Assembly (NCBI GenBank): GCA_019637155.1
Contig: JAHBWE010000007.1
Span: 389,694 to 453,693 of the forward strand
Direction of reading: 5' to 3'
Source of the DNA: Labilithrix sp.
GTDB taxonomy: Bacteria; Myxococcota_A; Polyangia; Polyangiales; Polyangiaceae
DNA length: 64,000 bases
This document shows, one piece after another, positions 40,611 through 52,643 of the stretch (positions within the stretch are counted from its first letter, which is position 1; each line of letters starts with the position of its first letter). Under the pieces are notes generated by a model. The model worked only from the letters and a program-made list of their open reading frames with translations, was not told the origin of the DNA and searched no databases. The position numbers and the translations under genes are program-made.

Positions 40611-41719
40611 AGCGGCACGACGGGGCCAAGCCCCTTGAAGCGCGCCGAGACGTCGCTGCGCGTGATCCGCGCGTTGCCGTCCTCGCCCGCGGTCCCCTTC
40701 GCGCCGTAGGGTCCGGGGGCGACGAGGACGCCGTCGCGCTCGGCGAAGCCGACGCCGCGGCGGTTCGCGCTCTGGCCGACGTACGAGCGGCCGCCGCTGC
40801 CGCCGGCGCCTCCTTCGCCGCCCTCGCCGCCGCGGACGTCGATCACGACATGACGATCGAGCTCGTCGAAGCGCTCGTCGAGCACGACCTCGACGTCGCC
40901 GCCGCGTCCCCCCTGTCCGCCGCGACCGCCCGTGCCGCCCGGTCCGCCGGGCTCGAAGTCGTCGACGCCGGGCGCGCCGTCGCCGCCGCGACCGCCGGCG
41001 CCGCCGTCCCCGCCGCGCGCGACGACGTCGAGCGGCGTTCCGGGCGCGGAGAGCGTGAGCGTATCGACGTCGCCCGTCGCGCGCGCCGCGAGGAGCTTCG
41101 TGTAGTCGGGCGTCCGAACCCATGTAACATACACGGTCATGCGGGGCCCGTCTCCGCCCGCGCCGCCGGCGCCGCCGGTGCGCCCCGGCGCGGCGCGCGA
41201 GGGGAGCGGCTCCTTGGAGTTGGGCTCGGGCAGGTCGCCGTAGAGCGCGTGGTCGCCCGCGTTGCCCGCGATGCCGGCGCGCCCCGCCCCGCCGATCGCG
41301 CGGCGGCACTCGTAGCTCGGCGGATAGCGGACGGAGAACGCAGGCCCGCTCGGCGGGCGCGCGAAGATGACGAAGCCGCTCTGCGCCGTGGCGAGGACGT
41401 CGGCGCTCGGATGGAAGACGCCGTCGGCGTCGAAGGTCCCGTTCGGGCTCGAGACGTGCAGCTGCCGCAGGTCGAAGATCGCGTCGTCGAGGTCGACGCG
41501 ATGCGGGACGAGACGTCGCGGCGGTCCGTCGTCGCCGGGATCGACCACGTCGAGGAGCACATGGAGGCCGACCGGCTCCCCCGGACAGATCGCGCTGCGC
41601 GGGCTCGCGAGCCCGAAGTGCACGGCCCGCGTCTCGACTCGGTTCAGATCCACCGGCGCCCGCGACGACCACGCACACCCTGCGAGCACCACGGCCAACA
41701 ACGCCCCTCTTCGATGCAC
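40607..41719 (-). CDS. Gly-rich surface lipoprotein
   Basis: 370 residues: lipoprotein signal MHRRGALLAVVLAGC; a beta-rich N-terminal part; then Gly/Ala-rich collagen-like stretches (GRTGGAGGAGGDG, GGDGGAGGRGGDGAPG, GGPGGTGGRGGQGGRGG) interleaved with strands. These loops resemble PE-PGRS or collagen-like repeats used on surfaces. No family named. Divergence and overlap with the oxidoreductase end are noted. Confidence 0.65.
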   Translation of the reverse strand: MHRRGALLAVVLAGCAWSSRAPVDLNRVETRAVHFGLASPRSAICPGEPVGLHVLLDVVDPGDDGPPRRLVPHRVDLDDAIFDLRQLHVSSPNGTFDADGVFHPSADVLATAQSGFVIFARPPSGPAFSVRYPPSYECRRAIGGAGRAGIAGNAGDHALYGDLPEPNSKEPLPSRAAPGRTGGAGGAGGDGPRMTVYVTWVRTPDYTKLLAARATGDVDTLTLSAPGTPLDVVARGGDGGAGGRGGDGAPGVDDFEPGGPGGTGGRGGQGGRGGDVEVVLDERFDELDRHVVIDVRGGEGGEGGAGGSGGRSYVGQSANRRGVGFAERDGVLVAPGPYGAKGTAGEDGNARITRSDVSARFKGLGPVVPL

Positions 41720-41839
41720 GTGCAGACTGCAGCAAGATCGACACCGCCCGTCGCGAGGCGCCGCGCCCGTGCGCTCCGCGCCGACGTGGAGCGCAGTTCA
41801 CGTCGCGGCCGCCGTACTTTGCGACGAGGTCACCCGCGG

Positions 41840-43657
41840 TCAGCGCGTGAATACGAGGTGCGAGGCGCTCAACGCCGGAGCTTCGTACGTGTACGCGTTC
41901 GTGAGCGTGAGGTCGCTCGTGCCGGCGGGGTGCGGCGACGCGTGGGTCGCGTCGATGCGGTAGGTGGTGACGCGGGCGAGTCGCTCGGCGCCGAAGAGAC
42001 GAATGCCGAAGCGACGCGGCGCGTTGGTCTTGTTCACGACGACGACCGTGACGCGCTTGCCGTCGCCCTCCGCCGCGAAGACGGAGCTCTCCGCCCGCTC
42101 CGGGTGCTCGACCGCGACGTTCGTGTCGCCGAAGCGCGCGCCCTTGCCGTCGGCGTTGCGCATGAGCTGGAGCCCGCCGAACGGGGCGGTCATGTCGGCG
42201 CACGCCGGCCACATCGCCGCGACGTGCACGTCCATGCGCGCGAAGACGCCGAGCGTGTCCGCGACCGCGAGGCCGCTCGCGACGTGACGGCACCCACCGG
42301 GGAAGTACTCCGTCACGCCGAGCTTCGTGCCGGGGTACCCCTTCTCGAGGCGCGCGAAGAGACGGGTGAGGATGTCCGCGCCGCCGAAGAGGTGATCGCG
42401 CGTGATCCACGACTGCTCGTCCCACGTCGGATCCCAGTAGCTCCGCGGTCCCTGCAGGATCGCCTCGAGCTCGGTCGCGTCGAGCGCGCGGTCGCCGTGA
42501 TCGAGCTCCCACACGAACTTCCCGCGGATGATGCGCTGCGGGTACCAGTGAAAGTCCCAGGTATCGAGGAGGCGCTTGCCCGCGGCGTCGCTCGCGGCCT
42601 TCACCGCGGCGAGGTACTCGTCCATGTACCAGGTGCCGAGCCCGCTGTGCTCCGGCATCGAGTCGTACCAGGTCGTCCAGCCGTCGAAGTGGTAGTGGTC
42701 GGGGCCGACGATCATCGCGTTCGGCGCGAGCTCCTTCACGCGCGTCGCGAACACGAGGTAGCGCGCGGTGAACTCCGCGCCGGTGAGCTGTCGCCCGAGC
42801 AGCGCGCCGTTGTCGGCGTAGAGCGGGACGCCGCTGCCGAGCTGCAGCATCGGGAAGTTGTAGCCGAACAGATCGGGCTCGTTGTCGGTGCCGACCATGA
42901 CCTGCGTGGGTCCCGGGTCGAAGATCGGCGCGCCGATCTTCCGGCGGAGGAAGTCGAGGTGCTCGTCGGTGTAGACCTTGCCGTCGTTCAGGTCCGGCGT
43001 GTCGGCGAAGGCGGTCGGCTTCACGAGCGAGAGCCGCTCGAAGTAGTCCTCGCGATCGAACGCGGGCTGGTCGTAGGGGACGCCGCCGAGCGAAGCGGAG
43101 ACGTAGTCGTTGAGGACGAACGGCACCATCGTCGCGCGCCCCGCCGCGCGGTTCTTCGCGATGAGCTCGAGGTCGACCGCGCCCGGCGCGTTCGGCTGCG
43201 CGAGGCCCTCGGTCAGGTACATGTCGCTGACGAACCCGTTGTAGTGGGAGCCGTTCGAGACGTTCGTCTCCCAGTTGTACGCGTTCGACCGATCGCCGCC
43301 GCGCCGCACGAAGGACACCCCCGCCATCACCGCCACGGGATGCTCGTCCGCCGCCCCGCCGTTGATGCCGTAGATGAGCGGCGAGATCGGCCGTCGCCCC
43401 TCCCCCGTCTTCACGAGCGTGACGACGTCGACCCCCGCGACCTCCGCCGGCTCGACGATCTCGGGCGCCCGCCCGTCCGCCGCCGCGTCGACACCACCGC
43501 CGGACGAGGAAGACGTGGAGGACGATGAAGAAGCTGAAGACGACTCTTTCGGCTCGGGCGCGCTCGCGTCGCCGTCGCCCGGAGGCGGGAGCGCCGCGAC
43601 GTCGACCCCACAAGCAGCGACGAGCCCGAGGGCTACGAGCGCGCGCCTCGAGGTCAC
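41840..43657 (-). CDS. Glycoside hydrolase family 44-like lipoprotein
   Basis: 605 residues from a GTG (43657) that overlaps the upstream stop as GTGA; MTSRRALVALGLVAAC gives a lipoprotein signal. A Ser-rich linker (SSSASSSSSTSSSSGGG) separates it from the catalytic part. ISPLIYGINGG, RRGGDRSNAYNWETNVSNGS, the NEPDLFGYN acid-Glu region (about residue 259) and KLGVTEYFPGG with the second Glu match GH44 (endoglucanase/xyloglucanase). Predicted surface-bound plant- or microbial-polysaccharide hydrolase. Confidence 0.85.
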   Translation of the reverse strand: MTSRRALVALGLVAACGVDVAALPPPGDGDASAPEPKESSSASSSSSTSSSSGGGVDAAADGRAPEIVEPAEVAGVDVVTLVKTGEGRRPISPLIYGINGGAADEHPVAVMAGVSFVRRGGDRSNAYNWETNVSNGSHYNGFVSDMYLTEGLAQPNAPGAVDLELIAKNRAAGRATMVPFVLNDYVSASLGGVPYDQPAFDREDYFERLSLVKPTAFADTPDLNDGKVYTDEHLDFLRRKIGAPIFDPGPTQVMVGTDNEPDLFGYNFPMLQLGSGVPLYADNGALLGRQLTGAEFTARYLVFATRVKELAPNAMIVGPDHYHFDGWTTWYDSMPEHSGLGTWYMDEYLAAVKAASDAAGKRLLDTWDFHWYPQRIIRGKFVWELDHGDRALDATELEAILQGPRSYWDPTWDEQSWITRDHLFGGADILTRLFARLEKGYPGTKLGVTEYFPGGCRHVASGLAVADTLGVFARMDVHVAAMWPACADMTAPFGGLQLMRNADGKGARFGDTNVAVEHPERAESSVFAAEGDGKRVTVVVVNKTNAPRRFGIRLFGAERLARVTTYRIDATHASPHPAGTSDLTLTNAYTYEAPALSASHLVFTR

Positions 43658-44478
43658 CGCCACGCGATCACCACGTTGTCCATCCACACGGACGTCGACA
43701 CCTCGGTCTGTCTTGGGCTCGCGAGCCCGACCGCCACGTGGAGCGGCGCGTCGAACCCCGTGGAGACGTGGCCGGTGACCTCTCCCTTGCCGTCGACCTG
43801 GGCGGAGTAGCCGCCCTCTTTCGCCAGCGTCAGCTCCACGCGATGCACGAACCTCGGATTGAGCGGCAGCTTCTGGACCTCGTCCGCCGCCGCGTCCCCG
43901 TTGCCCTGGTGAAGCCGCAGCCAGCCCGACGTGCCGTCGAAGCCGAGCGCGATGTGGCGCGTGTCGAAGCCGAAGCGCTCCAACGAGACGGCGGCGAAGA
44001 GGCCGAAGTCGGTCGCGGCGTCGGTCGCGGCGATGTCATAGAAGACGTCGAACGAGAGCGACATCGTGGTGGTGCCGTTCGGATAAGCGAACGTGTGCGT
44101 GAGGAAGCGGACGTATTCCTTGTTCTTCGGTGTCCCGATCGCGATCGTGAGGCGCCTACCGCACATCACCGGCTCGTCGCTGCGCCGCTTCGCCTCGATC
44201 ATGAACTTCGCGCTGAGCGATTCGGTCGCGGTCCACTTGCCTCCGGGAAGATCCCTCCGTTCGAAGTCGTCGCAGTAGCCGTCGGGAGGACACACGGGTC
44301 CGCAGCTCGCAGCGTCGACGTCCCCGTCCAAGGTCCCGCTCGACGAGGATGACGAAGACGAAGTCGAGCTGGTCGAAGCCCCGCCCGGGCCGCCGTCGGG
44401 TGGGGTGCCGTCCGTCGCGTCGAAGGACGAACAGGCCGCGGCGGCGCAAATAAGGAGGGTGGCGATCCGGCGGCCCAC
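43654..44478 (-). CDS. LamG/ConA-like lipoprotein
   Basis: 274 residues from a GTG (44478, MGRRIATLLICAAAAC); a TTG nine bp upstream is also possible. Signal and lipobox, then a Ser-rich linker as in the GH44 protein. The body reads MSLSFDVFYDIAATDAATDF, LGFDGTSGWLRLHQGNG, HRVELTLAKEGGYSAQVDGK, the jelly-roll pattern of LamG/ConA lectin-like domains. Translationally coupled to GH44, so probably a sugar-binding partner. Confidence 0.72.
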   Translation of the reverse strand: MGRRIATLLICAAAACSSFDATDGTPPDGGPGGASTSSTSSSSSSSSGTLDGDVDAASCGPVCPPDGYCDDFERRDLPGGKWTATESLSAKFMIEAKRRSDEPVMCGRRLTIAIGTPKNKEYVRFLTHTFAYPNGTTTMSLSFDVFYDIAATDAATDFGLFAAVSLERFGFDTRHIALGFDGTSGWLRLHQGNGDAAADEVQKLPLNPRFVHRVELTLAKEGGYSAQVDGKGEVTGHVSTGFDAPLHVAVGLASPRQTEVSTSVWMDNVVIAWR

Positions 44479-44641
44479 GGCGGTCAACGCTACCAGCCGG
44501 CCGGCTGAGGTGAGAACGAATGTTGACACCTTCCGAAGCGGGCGATTACCGTCGCTTTCTCGGAAAAACGGGGCCCCACGTACGCGTGGGGACAGGACCA
44601 GTCTGGCCCCAAACGAGTCGCGGGGCACGGGAGAGCTCGCC

Positions 44642-46341
44642 ATGAAGATGCGTAACGCCGCGCTGTCGATGTCGCTGTCGCTCCTCTCGCACGCCTGCCG
44701 CGTGGGATTGCCGGTCGCCGTCGCAGCGAGCTGCATGGTCGCCTGCGACGACGAGAACGATCCGAAGACATGGGTGAAACGCCTCGACGACGCCGCCCAG
44801 CGCGGCGCCGCGATCAAGCGCCTCGACGAGATGTTCAACGGAGCGATGAGCTCCGCGAACAGCAACCGCGAAGACCCGAAGGTCAAGGGCATCATCGACG
44901 ACGCCGCCGAGCCCCTCACGAAGGTCTACACGACGCAGCAGCTCGACGAGAAGACGCGGAAGGACGTCATGAAGCTGATCGCCGACATGGGCGATCCGCG
45001 CGGGACGCCCGCGTTCGCGAAGGCCTTCAAGGACTACGAGCCAGGCAAGAACGACGAAGACGTGAAATTCGCGGCGCAGGGCACCGCGCGCCTCTCCACC
45101 CAGAACAAGCTGACCGACCAGGGGCTCATCGACGCGCTCTGGGACTGCTTCTCCAAGTTCAAGCTGTCGCAGGCGAAATCGTCGAACCTCTACCTCGACC
45201 TCCAGATGGCGGTGAAGACCGTCAAGCACCCGACGTGGGGTCCGAAGGCCGTCGCCCTCCTCTCGACGCCGATCCCGACGCCGGTCACGCCCGACATCTC
45301 GAAGGACTACATCATCTTCTGGCAGCAGACGGCCGCGCAGCTCCTCGGCGAGCTGAAGTTCACCGGCGCGGTCGGCCCCCTCGTGAAGGCGCTCATGACG
45401 CCGACGAAGGCGGAGCTCAAGTTCCCGGTCCGCAACGCGCTCCACAAAATGGCGAAGGAGGCGGAGCCCGAGCTGATCAAGGCGCTCAAGGGCGAGGGCG
45501 ACTACCAGAAGCTCGCCGAGGCCTACCCGGAGCGCAGCTACCTCCCGCTCATCGCCGAGCCGATCGCGTACATCGGCCGCCCGAGCGGCCTCGCCGCGAT
45601 CATCGAGCAGCTCGCCGACACGAAGCTCACCCCGCAGAACCGCGTCGCCCTCACGTCGTACCTCACCTACTGGCCCGCCGACGCGAAGGTCATCAACGCC
45701 TACAAGGACTCGTACACGAAGGTCCCCGCCGACGTGCCGATCGCGGCGATGGGCGGCGGGAACGGCCACGCGATCCTCGTCGGCGCGGCGGCGCTGTTCT
45801 TCGACTCCTCGCTGACCGACTGGATCGTGAAGGAGTACACGAACGCGAAGGGCATGGCGGCCGACGAGATGCCCCGCTCCGCGCTGCCCGCGGCGATCAA
45901 GCTGATGACGGCCGAGCAGACCAAGATGGTCAACGACGCGGTCAACAAGATCTCCGGGCCCGCGTCGGAGAAGGAGATGTTCAAGAGCGCGAGCGCGATC
46001 CTCGACAAGTGCAAGAAGGACGACGCCTGCTACCTCTCCGTCCTCGACACGCCGGTCCCGTCGTCGCCGCTCTCGTCGAAGTACGGCCACATCAAGGCGG
46101 TGTGGATGGCGACGATGAACAAGGGCCCCGACACGAAGGCGAAGCTCCTCGAGCGCCTCGAGAAGGTGAAGGACGGTGACGTCCGCCTCTACATGATCGA
46201 GGCGATCGACATCCTCTCGCCGCAGGGCGACCCCGCCGCCGCCGACAAGCTCGACAAGATCGTCGAGACCGACTCGAAGGCGAAGGTCCCCGGCACCGAC
46301 GAGATGTACCGCATCGCGCTCAAGCTGCGTTCGAAGGTGCC

Positions 46342-46345
<4 letters not shown>
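44642..46345 (+). CDS. HEAT-repeat-like lipoprotein
   Basis: 567 residues, MKMRNAALSMSLSLL onward with Cys in VAASCMVACDD as lipid site. The rest is helical with ~40-residue HEAT/ARM-like units (QTAAQLLGELKFTGAVGPLV, RNALHKMAKEAEPELIKALK). Its stop overlaps the GTG of the FHA-sigma54 regulator. A helical scaffold lipoprotein tied to a cytoplasmic regulator suggests an envelope-sensing module; the link is inference. Confidence 0.75.
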
Positions 46346-48306
<1,961 letters not shown>

Positions 48307-48311
48307 CCGTT

Positions 48312-49700
48312 TCAGCCGCTCTCGTCCGCGAGCGGCGCCGGCGAGCTGCGCTGGTGCTTGTAGATCTTGATCCGAAGCGTAACGAGGTACGTCACGCCGC
48401 ACGCGACGATCGCGGGCGGACCGAACGCCTTGCCGAACACCTCGAAGACCAGCGCGATCGCGGCGAGCGGCACGCCGACGACGGCGACGAGCGACGAGCC
48501 GATGCCGACGACGGCGAAGAGCGCCGGATCGAGGTGTGGCCCGCCGAGGAGGTTCAAGAGCTTCGCGACGAGCGCGCCGGCGACGCCGCCGAGGAACATC
48601 GACGGGATCAACATCCCGGCGGAGCCGCGCCCGACCATCGTGAGCCCCGTCGTGACGACTTTGCCGAGGAGGATGAGCGCGACGAGCCACCAGGCGCCGA
48701 GCTCCTCCTTGTCGAGGAGGATGTCCGCGAGCGTCTCCTCGCCGATGCCGAGGATGTGCTTCGGGGCGAGCCCCGCCACCTTGAAGAGCACGAGCGCGAT
48801 CGCGCCGGCGGCGACCGCGCACACGACGGCGTGCCACGCGGGGCGGAGCCGGCCGACGAGCGCCTGCAGTCGCGCCATCGTCATGCCGAAGCCGAGCGCC
48901 ACCGGGACGGAGACCGCGACCGCCACGAGCGCAGACGCTCCCAGCTCCCCCGCCGAGTACGTCGGCGAGTGCGTCGGCCCGATGAAGAGCGGCTCGTAGC
49001 GTCCCTTCAGCCAGTTGTTGAGCCACCAGCACACGACGCCCGCCCACAGCGCGTACGCGAGCTTGCGATAGATGATGCGATCGCCGTAGGCGACCTCGGT
49101 CGCGAAGAGCGCCCCCGTGAACGGCGCGCCGAGGAGGGTGGCGACCGCGGCGGAGATCCCGGCGAGCTGGTACGTCCGGAGCTCGTACTCGGAGCGGATC
49201 CGGAAGACGCGCGCGAAGCCGGCGGAGATGGACTCGGACACCATCACGAGCGGCGCCTCCAGCCCGCCGGACGCGCCCGAGCCGAGCGTCAGGAACGTCG
49301 CGAGGAACTTGCGCGCGGCGAGGACGAAGGCTGGACGCTCGTAGCGAGGTTGCGGGTCGTCGCCCTCGTACTCGTAGGTGACGTGATAGTTCGCGAGCGC
49401 GGTCTCCATCCCGTCGCCGGCGACGGCGCGCCATTCCTCGCGTCGCATGAGCAGGCCGCGCACGAGCGCGCCGGCGACGAGCGCGACCACGAGCGTCGCG
49501 GCGCCGGCGAGCGTGCCCTCCTCGGACGCGTGCATCAGCGGCGCGAGGACGGCGTGAACGAGCTGCCGGAGCGCGGTGCACGCTCCCCACACCACGCCGG
49601 CGAGGAGCGTCACGAGCACGACGACGCGCGCGATGTGATCCCAGGAGTCGTGAAGCGCGCGACCTTCCTCGTCCAGCTTCTCGAAGTGATTGCTACCCAT
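48312..49700 (-). CDS. CLC-family chloride channel/antiporter
   Basis: 462 residues from ATG 49700 (MGSNHFEKLDEEGRALHD), about ten helices. The selectivity region GSGASGGLEAPLV replaces the usual GREGP by GLEAP but keeps the gating-type Glu; GAPFTGALFATEV and GMLIPSMFLGGVAGA follow. Either Cl- channel or H+/Cl- antiporter. Convergent with the FHA gene, only 5 bp apart. Confidence 0.88.
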   Translation of the reverse strand: MGSNHFEKLDEEGRALHDSWDHIARVVVLVTLLAGVVWGACTALRQLVHAVLAPLMHASEEGTLAGAATLVVALVAGALVRGLLMRREEWRAVAGDGMETALANYHVTYEYEGDDPQPRYERPAFVLAARKFLATFLTLGSGASGGLEAPLVMVSESISAGFARVFRIRSEYELRTYQLAGISAAVATLLGAPFTGALFATEVAYGDRIIYRKLAYALWAGVVCWWLNNWLKGRYEPLFIGPTHSPTYSAGELGASALVAVAVSVPVALGFGMTMARLQALVGRLRPAWHAVVCAVAAGAIALVLFKVAGLAPKHILGIGEETLADILLDKEELGAWWLVALILLGKVVTTGLTMVGRGSAGMLIPSMFLGGVAGALVAKLLNLLGGPHLDPALFAVVGIGSSLVAVVGVPLAAIALVFEVFGKAFGPPAIVACGVTYLVTLRIKIYKHQRSSPAPLADESG

Positions 49701-49739
49701 GGCTCGCCCCACGGTAGCGCACGCGTGTGCCGAGGTCGC

Positions 49740-50078
49740 TCAGCGAAAGTACGGGAACGCGAGCTGCAGGTACTGCGGGGCGGCGAGGGTCGGGTGGTGG
49801 TTCTCGTAGACGAACGTGCCGCCGAGCGGCGGCACCCACTGCTGCGGGTGCCCGACCATCGCGCCGACGCCGCATTGTCCGCAGCGCACCTGCCAGCACT
49901 CGCCGTAGACCGGGAACGAGTACGGCGTCGCCGGCGCCATGCCGGTCCCCTTCGTCCGCCAGATCCGGAACGTGAGCTGCCAGCAGTCGACGTGACACGT
50001 CTGGCAGCGCGCGCCCCAGTACCCGATGCGCTGCTCCCACGCGCGCATCTCTTCGTGGAGCAGCAAGTACCAGAGCAT
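49740..50078 (-). CDS. Small protein with two CxxC pairs
   Basis: 112 residues from the ATG at 50078: MLWYLLLHEEMRAWEQRIGY, then CQTCHVDCW, and further CWQVRCGQCG. The two CxxC-type clusters look like a zinc-binding site. Aromatic-rich, no signal. No family recognised. Divergent from the His kinase gene 32 bp away. Confidence 0.6.
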   Translation of the reverse strand: MLWYLLLHEEMRAWEQRIGYWGARCQTCHVDCWQLTFRIWRTKGTGMAPATPYSFPVYGECWQVRCGQCGVGAMVGHPQQWVPPLGGTFVYENHHPTLAAPQYLQLAFPYFR

Positions 50079-50110
50079 CGGATCGCGATCATACGCGATA
50101 CCCTGCGCAC

Positions 50111-51685
50111 GTGGACGAGACCGCACGCCTTCACGCGCGAATCGCCGAGCTCGAAGCCGAGAACCTCCGCCTCCGGCGCGGCGTCTTCGTGCCGAGCGGA
50201 CCCACCGTCGCGACGCCGCCGGGGCTGACGCCGCTCTTCGCCGAGGCCGAGCGCGCGATCCGCGAGCTCTTCGGACGCATCGAGATCGATCCCGCCCGCG
50301 CGCACATCGCGGTCGGCGACGAGCGGTACCTGATGGTCCGCGCGTCCGCGTTCGCGATCGACTTCCTCGACACGCTCGTGCAGCTCTACGCCGACCGCGG
50401 CGAGCGCGAGGCCCTCGCCATCGCGCGCGGGTTCCTCTTCGACATCGCGCACACGATCGGCGTGCATGATGCGCGCGTCGTCCACGCCCAGCTCGGGGCG
50501 AAGGACCCGATCGCGAAGCTCTCCGCCGGCCCGGTGCGCTTCGCCTACGCGGGCTGGGCGTCGGTCGAGATCGACCCGCGGAGCAACCCGTCGCCGGACG
50601 AGGACTACTGCCTCGTCTTCGAGCACACCTACTCCTTCGAGGCGGCCGCGTTCGTGCGCGCGGGGCGGAGGTCCGAGGGCCCCGTCTGCATCATGAACGC
50701 GGGCTACTCCTCGGGCTGGTGCAAGGAGAGCTTCGGCGTCGACCTCACCACGCTGGAGGCGACCTGCAAGGCGCGCGGCGACGCGAGCTGCGCGTTCGTG
50801 ATGGCGCCGCCGCACAAGGTCGCCGAGCGCGTGCGCGAGCACTTCGGCACCGAGCACGAGAGCCTCGCGTCGAAGGGCTTCGGCATCCCGACGTACTTCG
50901 AGCGCAAGCACGTGGAGGAGGAGCTCGTCCGCCGCGAGCGCCTCGCGACGGTGGGCCTCCTCGTCTCCGGCGTCGCGCACGAGGTGAACACCCCGCTCGG
51001 CGTCGCCGTCACCGCGAGCGGCGTCCTCGCGGAGGAGCTTACGTCGCTCCGGGCTCGGTTCGACGCCGGCGAGCTGACGAAGGGCGATCTCCGCGCGTTC
51101 TTCGAGCGCTCCGGTCAGGCCGGAGCGATGGTGAGCGCGAACCTCGAGCGCGCCGCGACCGAGATCGCGAAGTTCAAGCGCGTCTCGGTCGATCACGCGA
51201 CGGAGGAGCGGCGCGCGATCGACGTCGGCGACTACGTCCGCCACACGCTGAAGAGCCTCCAGCCGATCGTGCGGAAGGGGAACCTCGCGCTCGACGTCGC
51301 GACGGAGGGCGACCTCTCGTGCCTGACGTTCCCCGGCGTGCTCGCTCAGATCGTGACGAACTTCATCACGAACTCGGCGGTGCACGCGTCGCGCGACGAC
51401 GGCGCCGCGCTCCCGGTCCACCTCCGCATCGCGCGGCTCTCCGAGGGCCAGCTCGAGCTGACCTACGCCGACGAAGGGCGCGGCATGACCGAGGCGGTGC
51501 GGGCGCAGGCGTTCGCGCCGTTCTTCACGACGCGGCGCACGGGCGGCACCGGCCTCGGCCTCCACATCGTGCAGTCGCTCGTCGCCGACGTCCTCCGCGG
51601 ACGCATCACGCTCACGAGCGCGCCCGATCGCGGGACCCGCTTCGTCGTGACGTTCCCGGTCAGCGCGGCGAGCGACGGCGCCTGA
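50111..51685 (+). CDS. Histidine kinase with V4R sensor domain
   Basis: 524 residues from a GTG. Residues 1-25 form a coiled coil; ~160-235 is a V4R (4-vinyl reductase) domain (GYSSGWCKESFGVDLTTLEA then CKARGDASCAF), which binds small ligands in aromatic-degradation regulators. The His-kinase core has VSGVAHEVNTPLG (phospho-His ~290), FITNSAVHAS (N box), DEGRGM and GGTGLGLHIV (G boxes). No membrane segment: a cytoplasmic sensor. Confidence 0.92.
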   Translation: MDETARLHARIAELEAENLRLRRGVFVPSGPTVATPPGLTPLFAEAERAIRELFGRIEIDPARAHIAVGDERYLMVRASAFAIDFLDTLVQLYADRGEREALAIARGFLFDIAHTIGVHDARVVHAQLGAKDPIAKLSAGPVRFAYAGWASVEIDPRSNPSPDEDYCLVFEHTYSFEAAAFVRAGRRSEGPVCIMNAGYSSGWCKESFGVDLTTLEATCKARGDASCAFVMAPPHKVAERVREHFGTEHESLASKGFGIPTYFERKHVEEELVRRERLATVGLLVSGVAHEVNTPLGVAVTASGVLAEELTSLRARFDAGELTKGDLRAFFERSGQAGAMVSANLERAATEIAKFKRVSVDHATEERRAIDVGDYVRHTLKSLQPIVRKGNLALDVATEGDLSCLTFPGVLAQIVTNFITNSAVHASRDDGAALPVHLRIARLSEGQLELTYADEGRGMTEAVRAQAFAPFFTTRRTGGTGLGLHIVQSLVADVLRGRITLTSAPDRGTRFVVTFPVSAASDGA

Positions 51686-52469
51686 CGAGACCGAACGCGA
51701 AGAGCACCATCGCCGCCGCCGTCGCGCCCGAGGCGTCGAAGGAGCCGCGCGTCGACGAGCAGCCACCGCGACCCGCGTACGGATCCGCGCGGTCGTAGTC
51801 GTCCTCGTCCTCCTCTTCCTCCTCCTCGACCACCTTCTTCTTCTTCTTTTTCTTCGACGGCTTCTCCGTGCCGTCGCTCGTCGTCGACTGCGTGTTCGTC
51901 GGCGCCGGCGTCGCGGCCGCGTCGTCGTCGTCCTCGCCCGCCTGCGAAGGCGCGGGGTCCGCCGGCGGAGCGGGGGCCGGAGCGCCGCCGGTGACGGTGA
52001 CGTCCTTCGTCGAGAGCGTGGTGCCGTCGCCCGCGGTGCCGGTGCCGTTCGAGCCCATGCCGGCGGCGAAGAGCTTGAGCGGACCGCCCGTCGCCGGCGC
52101 GGTGACCTTGAACGTGAACGCGTACCTGCCGCCCGCGGTCGGCCGCCCGTTCGTGTGCGTGAGCTCGCCGCCGCCCTCCTGCAGGCCCGTCCCCGGGACG
52201 AGCGTCGCGCCGTCGGTGGCGGCGATGTTCGCGGCGGCGCGCGTGAGGTTGGTCGTGACCGTCAGCGTGTAGTCGCCGGTCGCGCCGGCCGCGAGCGTGT
52301 CCGGTCCCGTGATCGTCACCGTCGGCTTCGCCGCGTTCCCGCCGTGGCAGCCGGTGCAGGTCTGGCCCTGCTTGCCGCTGTAGCCGGTCGCTCCGTCGCC
52401 GTAGGCCGAGGCGGCGACGCTGACGGTGGAGATCGCGAGACCCACGGCGAGAGAGACGAGGAGGCGCAC
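51660..52469 (-). CDS. MYXO-CTERM protein with CxxCH motif
   Basis: 269 residues: signal peptide MRLLVSLAVGLAISTVSVAA, then QTCTGCHGG, a CxxCH that may carry a c-type haem, followed by a beta-sandwich (ANIAATDGATLVPGTGLQEG). A Lys run (KKKKKKK), an Asp/Glu run and GGCSSTRGS-helix-RRRR form the C-terminal MYXO-CTERM anchor. The arrangement matches a MYXO-CTERM family known from M. xanthus with a YGxTGYSGK..TCxxCH start. Overlaps the kinase stop by 26 bp on the other strand. Confidence 0.8.
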   Translation of the reverse strand: MRLLVSLAVGLAISTVSVAASAYGDGATGYSGKQGQTCTGCHGGNAAKPTVTITGPDTLAAGATGDYTLTVTTNLTRAAANIAATDGATLVPGTGLQEGGGELTHTNGRPTAGGRYAFTFKVTAPATGGPLKLFAAGMGSNGTGTAGDGTTLSTKDVTVTGGAPAPAPPADPAPSQAGEDDDDAAATPAPTNTQSTTSDGTEKPSKKKKKKKVVEEEEEEDEDDYDRADPYAGRGGCSSTRGSFDASGATAAAMVLFAFGLVRRRRSPR

Positions 52470-52643
52470 GCCCTACCTTGGAGCACCGTCCGTGCCGCGA
52501 TCGCGGAATCCGTGCAGGGCGCATCGATCTTCCGAGCGCGGATCGCGCGTCCGCCGAGGGCGTCGTCGTCCGCCGTCGGTGCAGCGGCGTGAGGCCGAAA
52601 CGTCTCGAATTGCCCGATGCGCGCACCGCGCCTGGGTGGTCTT

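Noticed and set aside
41120..41145. CATGTAACATACAC similar to the palindrome at 6154
   Set aside because: It is inside a coding sequence, is not symmetric, and the match is short.
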